Source: Cyclobacteriaceae bacterium (GTDB lineage: Bacteria > Bacteroidota > Bacteroidia > Cytophagales > Cyclobacteriaceae). Taken from it: DNA of 64,000 bases. Positions 16,004 through 24,988 of the stretch are shown piece after piece (the stretch's first letter is position 1; each line of letters starts with the position of its first letter). The notes beneath the pieces were generated by a model that ran no database searches, was not told the DNA's origin, and saw only the letters and a program-made list of their open reading frames with translations. The stretch covers positions 62,001 through 126,000 of the forward strand of contig JAPZUF010000012.1 of NCBI GenBank assembly GCA_027533395.1, in the 5' to 3' direction. A program made the position numbers and the translations under genes.

Positions 16004-18397
16004 ATGTTTAAAAATCTATTGTTAATTGCTTGGCGCTCTATTAAAAAAGAGAAAATTTATAGTGCCATCAACATCATTGGCTTGACAATAGGTTTAGCCT
16101 CTGCTACTTTTTTATACCTCTACATTGCAGATGAAATTAGTTATGATCGCTACCACAAGCAAGGCGATAACATCTATCGGATTATCAGTAATATCAAAGA
16201 ACCCGATAATGCTTTTACTTGGGCAGTGGTGCAAATACCAATGGCAGAAGAACTAAGAAATAACCATAGCGAAGTAAAAGATGCTGTTCGTTTTTTTGGG
16301 ACACCTCGCACACTTTATAAACAAAAAGAGAAGCAGTTTTATGAGGAAGATTTTTTTCTAGCTGACTCTACCGTTTTTGATGTCTTTACCTATGAGGTTA
16401 TTACAGGAGATTTATCAACAGCACTTGACAGGCCATTTACCATTGTATTAACAGAAACTATCGCGAAAAAATATTTTAATACAACAGATGTTGTAGGAGA
16501 AGCTATTATCAATCAGCAAGAAGAAACTTTTGAAGTAACAGCCGTTATTAAAGATGTTCCATTCAATTCTCATTTTCGTTTCGATGCCTTAATCAGCAGA
16601 AATACAAGACCGCAAAACCAAGGGGGTTGGGGTGGTTTTGGCGTATATACCTACGTTATTTTTGATAAAGGTTATGACATTGCCAATATGCAACCCATTT
16701 TTGAAAAGATAAGAAAAGAAAGGGTGAAACCCATCTTTGATCAGTATGGCATCGATATACAATATGAGTTGCAAAAGATAACAGACATTCATTTGTATTC
16801 TAAAATTCAAGATGAGGCAGAAGAAGGTGGAGACATAACTTATCTCTGGATTTTTGGTTCGATAGCAGTATTTATGTTGCTTATCGCTTCTATTAATTAT
16901 ATGAATTTAGCAACAGCAAGGTCTGCCAATAGAGCAAAAGAAGTGGGTATCCGAAAAGTGATGGGTTCCGGCCGAACACCATTGATGGCGCAATTTGCAG
17001 TAGAATCTTTAATCATGACTTTTGGTGCATTGCTTATCAGTTTGCTCCTAATTTTTATTTTGCTTCCTTCTTTCAATGATTTATCCAATAAACATCTTTC
17101 ATTCAATCAGATTTTTGAACCGACTATTTTTCTTGGATTAATTGCGATGTCACTTTTCGTAGGACTTATAGGAGGTAGTTATCCAGCATTCTATTTATCC
17201 AGTTTCAATCCTGTAGCAGTTCTAAAAGGAAAATTAGCCACTAGAGGAGGCAACGCTTTGTTTAGAAAGACTTTGGTCGTATTGCAATTCGGCATTTCTA
17301 TTTTTATGCTGGTTAGTACTTTTATTGTGTTCAGTCAGTTGCAATATATGCGCAAGAAAGATTTAGGTTTCGATAAAGAAAGAATTATTCGATTAGAATT
17401 ATCTAACAATATGCAGGCAAAAGCGGATGCGTTGCTAAGTAGTTTAAAGCAAAACACCAATATCGAAACAGTTGGATTAACAGATGCCACAACAGGTCAA
17501 GGTATTGGAAAAACTGTGATGCGTGTAGAAGATAAAGAAGGTAAAATGGTTGATCGAGGTGTTGATTTATTTGTAATCGATACACAGTTTATTGATGCCA
17601 TGGGGATGGATATAGTGGCGAGCAGAAATTTTTCGAAAGATAATCCTGCCGATACCTTGCACGCAGTGTTGGTGAATCAAGCAATGGTTAATCGGATGTC
17701 TTGGGATAATCCCATTGGCAAAAGATTTTCTTTTGCTGGCGATGGCAATGAACAGAGTCCGGAACGATTAGTGATTGGAGTTGTGAAGGATTATCATCAA
17801 AATTCATTATACGATGCCATTGAACCCTTGCTGATTGTTCTAGGTAATCGTTTGCCTTATGTGGTTATTAGAACCAAAGAGAATTTTGATGTTCGCCAAA
17901 CTTTAGCAAGCATTGAGCAAAATTGGAAATCAGTTTATCCTGACAATCCTTTTGAATATCAGTTTTTAGATCAGGATTTTAATTCTCAATACAAAGCTGA
18001 TGAAAAACGAAGTACAATCTTCACCTTGTTTTCTACCTTAACTATTTTAATAGCCTGTTTAGGTTTACTAGGATTAGCAGCTTACACAACCGAGCAACGC
18101 GCAAAAGAAATGGGAGTAAGAAAAGTAAATGGTGCAAGTGTTCAAAGTTTAGTTGTATTGGTTGCTAAAGAGTTTATTATTTTAGTTTCGATTGGGTTAT
18201 TGTTGGCTATTCCTTTTGCGTATTATTTTACTGATGCCTGGTTAGGTAACTTTGCTTATCGAATTGAGTTACTTTCTCAATGGCCACTACTTATTTTAGC
18301 AGCTGTTATGGCAATAGTAATAACTTTTGTAACTGTGGGCTACCATGTTATGAGAATGGCAATGGCCAATCCTGTTAAGACTTTAAAAGAAGAATAA
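16004..18397 (+). CDS. MacB/FtsX-type ABC transporter permease
   Basis: A 797-residue inner-membrane permease. It has two MacB_PCD periplasmic domains (about 45-250 and 460-650) and two FtsX-type membrane blocks (helices near 285-305, 335-355, 380-400 and 425-445, then 675-695, 730-750 and 770-790). A first helix lies at about 20-42. The start LLLIAWRSIKKEKIYSAINI and the repeated box AKEVGIRKVMG / AKEMGVRKVNG are typical of the duplicated permeases of Bacteroidota. No ATPase gene is adjacent, so the partner must be encoded elsewhere. Substrate is unknown; export of peptides, lipids or antimicrobials is the range seen for the superfamily. Confidence 0.88.
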   Translation: MFKNLLLIAWRSIKKEKIYSAINIIGLTIGLASATFLYLYIADEISYDRYHKQGDNIYRIISNIKEPDNAFTWAVVQIPMAEELRNNHSEVKDAVRFFGTPRTLYKQKEKQFYEEDFFLADSTVFDVFTYEVITGDLSTALDRPFTIVLTETIAKKYFNTTDVVGEAIINQQEETFEVTAVIKDVPFNSHFRFDALISRNTRPQNQGGWGGFGVYTYVIFDKGYDIANMQPIFEKIRKERVKPIFDQYGIDIQYELQKITDIHLYSKIQDEAEEGGDITYLWIFGSIAVFMLLIASINYMNLATARSANRAKEVGIRKVMGSGRTPLMAQFAVESLIMTFGALLISLLLIFILLPSFNDLSNKHLSFNQIFEPTIFLGLIAMSLFVGLIGGSYPAFYLSSFNPVAVLKGKLATRGGNALFRKTLVVLQFGISIFMLVSTFIVFSQLQYMRKKDLGFDKERIIRLELSNNMQAKADALLSSLKQNTNIETVGLTDATTGQGIGKTVMRVEDKEGKMVDRGVDLFVIDTQFIDAMGMDIVASRNFSKDNPADTLHAVLVNQAMVNRMSWDNPIGKRFSFAGDGNEQSPERLVIGVVKDYHQNSLYDAIEPLLIVLGNRLPYVVIRTKENFDVRQTLASIEQNWKSVYPDNPFEYQFLDQDFNSQYKADEKRSTIFTLFSTLTILIACLGLLGLAAYTTEQRAKEMGVRKVNGASVQSLVVLVAKEFIILVSIGLLLAIPFAYYFTDAWLGNFAYRIELLSQWPLLILAAVMAIVITFVTVGYHVMRMAMANPVKTLKEE

Positions 18398-18413
18398 GTA
18401 AATTATCTCTTGC

Positions 18414-18449
18414 AAAAAAAAGGAAGTCAGTTTAACGACTTCCTTTTTT
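18414..18449. terminator. Bidirectional terminator between convergent genes
   Basis: GGAAGTC/GACTTCC with an eight-base loop, bordered by A8 and T6, lies between the ABC permease and the yceI-type gene. It can serve both strands. Confidence 0.85.
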
Positions 18450-18480
18450 GGTTTAATGATTTTGAATTTACCTTTTTAAA

Positions 18481-19014
18481 TTATTTCAATTTATAGAGCA
18501 CATCCATACTCACTTCAACTTCTTCCGCAATTTTTTGCCACAATAACTTTGGAATTGAAACATTATACTCTTCCAACTTCACCATGAATTTCGTTTTCAA
18601 TTGTATCTTACCATTGATAACTTCCATTGTTCCTGGTATTTCAACAGGTTTTGTTTTACCATGAATGGTTATCTTCCCGGTTGCTACAACATTTTGTAAG
18701 CCAGCTTTATCTTTATCAAAGCCCGAAACTTTACCTTCAAATGTAGCTTTAGGATATTTATCAGATTCCACATACTTTTCATTGAAGTGTTCCTGCATTA
18801 AAGATTTATCGAACATAAATTCTTTCATCGGAATGGCAAAAGCAATGTCAGTTGTGCCGGCATCAAACAAGCTTACTGTTTTTTTGTTGGTAGCGGCTAT
18901 GTCTTCTAAAGAAGCATCAGAGAAAAACGAAACTGTACTGCTTTCAGATACAAATTTTTGTGCTGCAATAGGGCCACTGAGCAGTACACAGCAAAGCCAA
19001 ATAAAATTTTTCAT
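18481..19014 (-). CDS. YceI-family periplasmic protein
   Basis: A 177-residue exported lipocalin-like protein. A signal peptide (ending about GPIAAQ, residue 19) precedes a YceI beta-barrel with the family pattern STVSFFSDASLEDI, MKEFMFDKSLMQEHFNEKY and GKTKPVEIPG. YceI proteins bind isoprenoids or other amphiphiles. ATG 19014 is chosen over 19038 because the signal peptide starts there. It is the last gene of a four-gene minus-strand run with a DUF5777 barrel and two c-type haem lipoproteins, so a redox-linked periplasmic task is plausible. That link is inference from context. Confidence 0.88.
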   Translation of the reverse strand: MKNFIWLCCVLLSGPIAAQKFVSESSTVSFFSDASLEDIAATNKKTVSLFDAGTTDIAFAIPMKEFMFDKSLMQEHFNEKYVESDKYPKATFEGKVSGFDKDKAGLQNVVATGKITIHGKTKPVEIPGTMEVINGKIQLKTKFMVKLEEYNVSIPKLLWQKIAEEVEVSMDVLYKLK

Positions 19015-19031
19015 AACTATGTGTCTAAAAA

Positions 19032-19940
19032 CTACCATTTAGATTTCGATTGATCTCTTAACGCGAAAACACGAGAAATGTTAAATCCAAATCTTACACC
19101 TTTATCTTTCCAACTTGTGTTTGTATAAGGAATTAGCTGTACTTCGTTAATCGCAAATGCGTTGGTAAAAAACAATTGAAATACGTGACCACCTGTTTCA
19201 ATATCTAAGCCTATGCTTAACACATCGAAGTAATCATCTTGAATAGGTGTATATTTCAACGGTCTAGCTATATATTCTCCAGTTATTGCTAGGCTTCTAG
19301 TAATTTTATATCGACCAGAAGCAGCAATGGCGAAAATATCATTTTTATCATTGGCTCTATCAACTAAGTTATAGTGAATTAAAGTAGGCGCTAGTTGTAA
19401 GCTAAATTTTTCATTGAATTTTCTTGCGACCAAAATTTGAAACAGGTAAGCCATTCTGCTGGAAAAGTTTTCATAACGGTCTATACCTGTAATAGCTTTA
19501 TTTTGATCCTTTTCGCCTGTAACATTAACAGATGCAATTCCTACTAATGAAAATTTCTTTCCACCATTTTGTTGTTGCCATAGTTTATATTTAGCGAAGC
19601 CATCGAAGTATTGGCGATAAGAGGTTCTTCCGATACCAACAACAAAATTGTCAGTGATTGAGTAATCTAAACCAAGCCTAATCGTGGCAGGACCATCCAA
19701 GCCCCAAAGATTTTCACCACCTGTGTTGATTTCTCCAAAGCGGTGAGAGATGCGAAAATCGAGTGAACCTTTGGTTAGCGTTTCAATGGTGTGTAAATTA
19801 ATTAAGCGTGTTCCTTTAAAGGTAGCAATTACATTTTCTTTTTTGCCGGAGTCTAATGCGTTTAACTCGGATAAAAGATCTTGAGCTCGTAAAGAAAAAT
19901 TTAAGATAAAGGGCAGAAGGAATACTATATATTTTTTCAT
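19032..19940 (-). CDS. DUF5777-family outer-membrane beta-barrel protein
   Basis: A 302-residue exported protein with signal peptide (about 1-19) and many alternating amphipathic strands. The N-terminal signature FKGTRLINLHTIETLTKGSL followed by DFRISHRFGEIN is characteristic of the DUF5777 family. No enzymatic residues are evident. The barrel is flanked by a YceI gene 17 bases downstream and a cytochrome-c lipoprotein gene 15 bases upstream, so the genes are almost certainly co-transcribed. Function is unknown; an outer-membrane porin or sensor partner for the haem proteins would fit the context. Confidence 0.82.
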   Translation of the reverse strand: MKKYIVFLLPFILNFSLRAQDLLSELNALDSGKKENVIATFKGTRLINLHTIETLTKGSLDFRISHRFGEINTGGENLWGLDGPATIRLGLDYSITDNFVVGIGRTSYRQYFDGFAKYKLWQQQNGGKKFSLVGIASVNVTGEKDQNKAITGIDRYENFSSRMAYLFQILVARKFNEKFSLQLAPTLIHYNLVDRANDKNDIFAIAASGRYKITRSLAITGEYIARPLKYTPIQDDYFDVLSIGLDIETGGHVFQLFFTNAFAINEVQLIPYTNTSWKDKGVRFGFNISRVFALRDQSKSKW

Positions 19941-19955
19941 AATTCTAAGTTAACA

Positions 19956-20333
19956 TTATTCCGGCATGCCGGCATCAATCCAATCTTGAATTTGTTGTAT
20001 ATCACATTCTCTCAATTCTCCTTGTGGTGGCATTGCTTCGTATCCACTTATTTTACGAATTGACCCCATGAGTCGTCCTGAGTTTACATACTCTCGAACA
20101 TCTTGAATAGTAGCTAATGAGATATCACCTTTCTTAGATGACGCGTTATGGCAAGACAAACAATTATAGGTAAGAATAACTCTTACAGTCGCTGTATAAG
20201 TATCAGCTAATTCTGCATCACAGGTGTTAACATAACCATCAAAAGGATGTTGCTCATTAAAGCGATCGTAATAACAGCCTTCGGTGCTTAGCAAAACAAT
20301 TGCAAACAAAAAATACAAAGTTTTATGTTTCAT
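19956..20333 (-). CDS. Small c-type cytochrome lipoprotein (CXXCH)
   Basis: A 125-residue protein. A lipoprotein-type signal ends at Cys20. A single haem-binding motif CLSCH (Cys58, Cys61, His62) is followed by a likely distal Met in EAMPPQG. The C-terminal helix IQQIQDWIDAGMPE is typical of single-haem domains of the planctomycete-cytochrome type. The ATG at 20333 is chosen because the signal peptide starts there, and the longer frame from 20378 would overlap the previous gene. It probably transfers electrons in the periplasm together with the upstream CX4CH protein. Confidence 0.82.
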   Translation of the reverse strand: MKHKTLYFLFAIVLLSTEGCYYDRFNEQHPFDGYVNTCDAELADTYTATVRVILTYNCLSCHNASSKKGDISLATIQDVREYVNSGRLMGSIRKISGYEAMPPQGELRECDIQQIQDWIDAGMPE

Positions 20334-20343
20334 AACCGGGGGT

Positions 20344-20712
20344 TTAATTGTTTTTAGCGCCTTGCATAATCCAACCATAAATCAAATTGATTTGCTGATC
20401 GTTGAGCGGACCATCAGGAGGCATAGGTTCAAAATTTAATCGTGTGATGGCTTTGTAAAGTTTACTTTTGCGTGCATCACCCGGGTTTACATTACCGCGT
20501 ATTTCTTCGAAAGTTATAAGAGAAAATTCTTCCCCACCATCATGACAACCAGAATAACCACAGTTCGATGCGATAATAGGTTGAACTTGTTCCTTAAAAC
20601 TGATAGCAGGAGAATCGGGAATAGTTACCTCATGTGTGCAGGATTCACTAACAAACAGCAGCAAGAGCATACTTAATGCAAAAGCAACCAAAGTTAAAAT
20701 AGGTTTAGGCAT
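20344..20712 (-). CDS. c-type haem lipoprotein with unusual CX4CH motif
   Basis: A 122-residue protein. The signal sequence ends at a lipobox-like Cys25. The haem site reads NCGYSGCHDGG, that is Cys51-X4-Cys56-His57 instead of the normal CXXCH. Downstream MPPDGPLNDQQINLIYGWI resembles the distal-Met and C-terminal helix of the neighbouring CXXCH protein (both contain MPP followed by a helix with W-I). It opens the four-gene operon. Covalent haem attachment at CX4CH is inferred from this resemblance and is not certain. Confidence 0.78.
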   Translation of the reverse strand: MPKPILTLVAFALSMLLLLFVSESCTHEVTIPDSPAISFKEQVQPIIASNCGYSGCHDGGEEFSLITFEEIRGNVNPGDARKSKLYKAITRLNFEPMPPDGPLNDQQINLIYGWIMQGAKNN

Positions 20713-21021
20713 AATTGATTTTTATTACATACATAACTATAAATTTAAGGTAAAAGTGCGAACTGCAACGAAAATTATTCGAAGTTTTAATGTTGCTCGT
20801 TTACGTTTTGTGATGTATCGCTTTGATGTAAGAGTAATACTATTTAACAAGGTTGTATTCCGTACAAATATGAAAGAATTATTAAGTGACTATCATTGAA
20901 AATAGTCATTTGCTAACTATAAATTTTATGTTGTGAATCAATCACTATCTATATGCATATCTTATTGAAGCATCAGTTTTATGAATAATAATTCTGGATT
21001 ATTAAAGTTTATCTTTTTAAT
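20713..21021. other. Intergenic region, no gene seen
   Basis: AT-rich DNA between the haem operon and a hypothetical lipoprotein gene. An open frame crossing its left part (to about 20899) starts inside the haem gene on the other strand and resembles no protein. No hairpin or promoter for the haem operon could be identified with confidence. Confidence 0.5.
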
Positions 21022-21029
21022 TATTTTTG
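21022..21029 (+). promoter_or_regulatory. -7 box of the hypothetical lipoprotein gene
   Basis: TATTTTTG matches TAnnTTTG. It lies 47 bases before ATG 21077. No clear -33 TTG is present at the normal distance. Confidence 0.4.
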
Positions 21030-21076
21030 ATAATAGTTATTGCAGCAATTTCTAATGGTGAAAATTTTACTTTACA

Positions 21077-21706
21077 ATGGAGAACATATTTTATTCGAAT
21101 AACATTAAAAAAGTATTTTCAATTTTGATTTTGTTATCATTCTCATGCACAAAAGAAAAATTAAAAGATGATGTAGATGTTAAGCATCCTAAACAGATTA
21201 ACGATGAATCATTATCAGTAATAATTGAGAATGATAGTACTCAAATAATAAAAACCAAAACGCGTGATGAACTATATAAAAATCTATACGGCAGATTTTT
21301 CTGCGACCGGGCAGAGTTTTATGTAATTGAAGATCCTTCAATCATTCTTTATAAAACAAAACCGAAGTCGGTAACTCATTACTATTTGGATGGAGAGTTA
21401 AAGCAAACCAAGTATGAATTTTCTACCAACATCATCAAGCAACTTGTAAAAGATTTTGGAAGTTTTAAGATTGTAGGTTTTGATGAAAAAAATAAATCCA
21501 TTATCACAGGGCAACAAGTTTTAGTTAACAATGGAAATGTTCGCACACTTAACCCTTCTTTAGATAATTTTGAAGTGAGATGGATTGTAGGAGACCAAGA
21601 AATACGATATAGAGTAAACTCCAGCACACCATCAAAATATACTTATACTGAAAGAAATATAAACTACGAGAAGGAGTTTATCGCTATAGAGAAATTTTGT
21701 GTTTAA
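21077..21706 (+). CDS. Hypothetical lipoprotein
   Basis: A 209-residue protein with a hydrophobic N-terminus ending in LLSFSC (lipidation Cys about 24) and a charged mature part. The mature region contains few Cys and alternates short beta-like stretches (TQIIKTKTRDELYKNLYG, VIEDPSIILYKTKP). No family is recognised. It stands alone, oriented with the tgt gene 100 bases downstream but separated by the tgt promoter. An outer-membrane or periplasmic location is the only supported statement. Confidence 0.7.
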   Translation: MENIFYSNNIKKVFSILILLSFSCTKEKLKDDVDVKHPKQINDESLSVIIENDSTQIIKTKTRDELYKNLYGRFFCDRAEFYVIEDPSIILYKTKPKSVTHYYLDGELKQTKYEFSTNIIKQLVKDFGSFKIVGFDEKNKSIITGQQVLVNNGNVRTLNPSLDNFEVRWIVGDQEIRYRVNSSTPSKYTYTERNINYEKEFIAIEKFCV

Positions 21707-21794
21707 TCTAATTTGAATTGACCTAAGGGTTTTTACTTCCGAAAAAATGAAGAGGGAAGTCGTCATTTAAGAATGCCAATTGATTTTATTGCTG

Positions 21795-21802
21795 TAACTT
21801 TG
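21795..21802 (+). promoter_or_regulatory. -7 box of tgt, nearly leaderless
   Basis: TAACTTTG matches TAnnTTTG and ends seven bases before ATG 21810. Transcription starting 5-8 bases after the box would begin on or next to the start codon. A -33 TTG at canonical spacing is not seen. Confidence 0.5.
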
Positions 21803-21809
21803 TCCTCGT

Positions 21810-22940
21810 ATGACTTTTACTTTACAGCATCAGGATACACAATCAAATGCCCGCGCAGGAGAAATTCAAACCGACCACGGAGCCATCCAAACTCCAATTT
21901 TTATGCCTGTGGGCACGGCTGGCTCTGTAAAAGCTTTGCATCAGCGTGAGTTGGCAGATGATGTAAAAGCGCAAATCATCTTGGGCAATACCTATCATCT
22001 TTACTTAAGACCCGGCATCGACACACTACAGAAAGCCGGAGGTTTGCACCGATTTAATGGTTGGAACAAAGCCATTCTTACAGATAGCGGTGGCTACCAG
22101 GTTTATTCCTTAGGGCATAACAGAAAAATAACAGAAGAAGGTGTTGTGTTCAAATCCCATATCGATGGTTCGAAACATGTTTTCACGCCAGAATCGGTGA
22201 TGGATATTGAAAGAGCAATCGGTGCGGATATCATCATGGCATTCGATGAGTGTACACCTTACCCATGCGAGTATCAATACGCAAAAAAATCAATGCACAT
22301 GACGCATCGCTGGTTAGAAAGATGCGTAAAACGTGTAAATGAAACAGAACCTTATTATGGTTATCAGCAAGCCTTGTTCCCAATTGTGCAAGGCAGTGTT
22401 TATAAAGATTTAAGGGAAGAATCAGCACACTTTATTGCCAACCAACAGCAACCGGGCAATGCCATTGGCGGACTTTCAGTAGGCGAACCACACGAAGACA
22501 TGTATGCAATGACGAGTTTGGTTTGTTCTATCTTACCAAAAGATAAACCACGCTATTTGATGGGAGTGGGTACACCTGAAAATATTTTGGAATGCATTGC
22601 TTTAGGCATAGATATGTTCGACTGTGTAATGCCAACGCGTAACGCACGCAATGGTATGTTGTTTACTACGCAAGGCATCATCAACATTAGAAATGAAAAA
22701 TGGAAAGATGACCTTTCCCCAATCGATGAAGTATTAGGAGGTTATGCCAGCACTTTTTATTCTAAAGCTTATTTAAGACATTTAATCATCAGCAAAGAAA
22801 TTTTAGGCGCGCAAATTGCTTCTATCCATAACCTAACTTTTTACCTATGGTTAGTGAGGCAATCCCGCGAGCAAATTATAAACGGAACTTTTGCCTCATG
22901 GAAAAACGAAATGGTAAAAAAAGTTTCACAACGCTTATAA
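21810..22940 (+). CDS. tgt: tRNA-guanine transglycosylase (queuine/preQ1 insertion)
   Basis: This 376-residue enzyme exchanges G34 of GUN-anticodon tRNAs for preQ1 on the way to queuosine. Catalytic Asp92 lies in TDSGGYQVYS and the nucleophile Asp271 in DMFDCVMPTR. The substrate boxes AFDECTPYP and GGLSVGEP are intact. The usual zinc site CXCXXC near residue 310 is replaced by VLGGYAST, although the fourth ligand region (SIHNL) remains, so this protein probably lacks structural zinc. I recall the same loss in other Bacteroidota, so it is likely a lineage trait. The gene starts a run with lptF/G and an EamA transporter. Confidence 0.95.
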   Translation: MTFTLQHQDTQSNARAGEIQTDHGAIQTPIFMPVGTAGSVKALHQRELADDVKAQIILGNTYHLYLRPGIDTLQKAGGLHRFNGWNKAILTDSGGYQVYSLGHNRKITEEGVVFKSHIDGSKHVFTPESVMDIERAIGADIIMAFDECTPYPCEYQYAKKSMHMTHRWLERCVKRVNETEPYYGYQQALFPIVQGSVYKDLREESAHFIANQQQPGNAIGGLSVGEPHEDMYAMTSLVCSILPKDKPRYLMGVGTPENILECIALGIDMFDCVMPTRNARNGMLFTTQGIINIRNEKWKDDLSPIDEVLGGYASTFYSKAYLRHLIISKEILGAQIASIHNLTFYLWLVRQSREQIINGTFASWKNEMVKKVSQRL

Positions 22941-22952
22941 AAACAAAGAGAT

Positions 22953-24089
22953 TTGAAAATTCTTGATCGATATATTCTAAAGAAATTCCTCAGCACATTT
23001 TTCTTTGTGGTGTTGGTATTACTTGCCATTATTTGTGTCATTGACTTAACAGAGAAGATGGACAAATACACCAAGAATAATTTATCAGGTGCTGAAATAT
23101 TAAGTTACTACTTAGACTTTCTTCCGTGGATTGGCGGACTCGTTGCCCCGATAACTGTGTTTATCGCTACTGTATATGTTTGCGCTCGCATGGCAGGGCA
23201 TACAGAAGTTATTGCCATCCTTAGTAGCGGTGTGAGTTTTAAGAGAATGTTGTATCCTTATTTTTTAGGAGCCCTATTGATTGCAAGTATAAGTTTTTGG
23301 TTTAATGGATGGATTATTCCTAATTCTAACAAAGACAGGTTAGCCTTCGAAGTTCAGTATTTTAAAGGAAAATATTATTTCGATAAAAGAAATATCCATA
23401 TTCAGGTATCTTCAGACACGTACCTCTATATGCAGAATTATAATAATACTATTAATACCGGTTATTATTTTACCATCGAAAAATTTGATAGTTTACGGCT
23501 AGTAGAAAAACTTACTGCTTCCAGAATAGTATGGGATACTACCAAGCAAAAATGGACACTCCACGATTGGAAAATCAGAAAGATTGATGCCGTATTTGAA
23601 AGCAATGATAATCCGGAGCAAACCCAGTTTGTAAACCAAAGCAAACGTGTTTTTTCTCGCGATTCTTTGCGTAAAGGAGCTACTTTAGATACTGCACTTG
23701 TTATCAATCCTAAAGAATTTGAAAATGATTACAGAAAATTCGATGGCATGACCATCAGTGAGTTGCACATGTATATCGATAGATTGAGATCGAGAGGTTC
23801 TTCCGGTGTTGAGTTATATGAAGTGGAGTTATACACTCGTTATGCTTCACCTTTTACCATTTTTATTTTAACTTTTATGGGGGTAATTGTTTCTTCTCGT
23901 AAAAGCAGGGGAGGAACAGGTGTACAGATTGCCTTAGGTTTTGCTTTATCCTTTTTGTTTATATTGTTCTTCATTCTATTCAGAACCTTTGCAGAAGCGG
24001 GTTCTATGCCTCCGGCTTTTTCAGTTTGGATACCTAACTTAATCTTTGCCGGTATTTCCTTCCTCATGTATAAATATGTTCCTCGCTAG
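22953..24089 (+). CDS. LptF/LptG-family lipopolysaccharide export permease
   Basis: A 378-residue inner-membrane permease of the LptB2FG transporter that pulls LPS from the inner membrane. It has the family layout: three N-terminal helices (about 10-35, 55-80 and 98-120), a periplasmic beta-jellyroll (about 130-270) and three C-terminal helices (about 300-320, 330-350 and 355-375). The opening LDRYILKKFLSTFFFV is diagnostic. LptF and LptG cannot be told apart safely here. The start is TTG 22953, 12 bases after tgt. Its TAG stop shares one base with the GTG of the next gene. Confidence 0.9.
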   Translation: MKILDRYILKKFLSTFFFVVLVLLAIICVIDLTEKMDKYTKNNLSGAEILSYYLDFLPWIGGLVAPITVFIATVYVCARMAGHTEVIAILSSGVSFKRMLYPYFLGALLIASISFWFNGWIIPNSNKDRLAFEVQYFKGKYYFDKRNIHIQVSSDTYLYMQNYNNTINTGYYFTIEKFDSLRLVEKLTASRIVWDTTKQKWTLHDWKIRKIDAVFESNDNPEQTQFVNQSKRVFSRDSLRKGATLDTALVINPKEFENDYRKFDGMTISELHMYIDRLRSRGSSGVELYEVELYTRYASPFTIFILTFMGVIVSSRKSRGGTGVQIALGFALSFLFILFFILFRTFAEAGSMPPAFSVWIPNLIFAGISFLMYKYVPR

Positions 24090-24988
24090 TGGCAACAACG
24101 TTCGACTATATTAAGCTTCATTTTATCATTTTTTTGTGGGGCTTCACGGCTATACTGGGCTTGTTTGTACAAATACCAGCTATTGAAATGGTGGTGTACC
24201 GCACATTGGTTGCTTTCCTCGCGATGGGAATCATCATGGCTGTACAAAATCAATCTTTTCTTTTACCGGCAGGCTACCTGCAAAAGTTGATGCTGACAGG
24301 TTTCATTGTAGCAGCACATTGGATTACTTTTTTCTTATCTGCAAGAGTTGCCAATGCATCCGTTAGTTTGGTTGGCATAGCCACAGGTTCGTTATGGGCT
24401 TCTATTTTAGATCCTTTATTTTCAAAGAGAAAAATTCGTGGTTATGAAGTACTATTAGGGCTATTAGTTTTAGTTGGTTTATATGTTATTTTCTCTTTTG
24501 ATTTTAATTATCCTTTGGGGTTAGCTCTGGGTATTTTAAGTGGGTTTTTATCTGCTTTGTTTTTTGCACTCAACCAACAATTAGGGCAAAGAGTTACGCC
24601 TTTTCAGGTAACATTTTACGAGATGGGAGGCGCATGCATTGGTGCATTAATCTATTTGGGTTTACATGTTACCCTAGTTGATACACATTATCAGATTAAT
24701 TTTAACGCATCTTGGGTTGATTGGATTTGTATTTTAGCGTTATCGCTCGCTTGTACAGTGTATGCTTTTTCAGTTTCTGTAGATTTGATGAAAAGACTAT
24801 CTGTCTTTTTTATGCAACTGAGTTTAAACCTCGAACCTGTGTATGGTATTATCCTGGCTGTGTTAATTTTCGGAAAGACCGAAAAAATGAATCTTCAATT
24901 TTATATAGGTACGTTAGTTATTTTATTGGCTGTAGCAGGATATCCATTATTAAAAAGAAAATTCTCCAGCGATAGGTTAAGCAGTTAG
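24089..24988 (+). CDS. EamA/DMT-superfamily transporter
   Basis: A 299-residue inner-membrane carrier with ten predicted helices in two EamA repeats (about 5-140 and 150-290). Typical pieces are FIIFLWGFTAILG, AHWITFFLSARVANASVSLVG and LEPVYGIILAVLIFGKTE. Substrates of such transporters are usually amino acids or other metabolites and cannot be assigned here. The start GTG 24089 overlaps the preceding stop by one base, so translation is probably coupled to the LptF/G gene. Its 3' end overlaps the convergent ispE by 12 bases. Confidence 0.88.
   Translation: MATTFDYIKLHFIIFLWGFTAILGLFVQIPAIEMVVYRTLVAFLAMGIIMAVQNQSFLLPAGYLQKLMLTGFIVAAHWITFFLSARVANASVSLVGIATGSLWASILDPLFSKRKIRGYEVLLGLLVLVGLYVIFSFDFNYPLGLALGILSGFLSALFFALNQQLGQRVTPFQVTFYEMGGACIGALIYLGLHVTLVDTHYQINFNASWVDWICILALSLACTVYAFSVSVDLMKRLSVFFMQLSLNLEPVYGIILAVLIFGKTEKMNLQFYIGTLVILLAVAGYPLLKRKFSSDRLSS

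Noticed and set aside
20636-20899. Plus-strand frame of 87 codons
   Set aside because: It starts inside the CX4CH lipoprotein gene on the other strand and has a low-complexity, unconserved-looking product.
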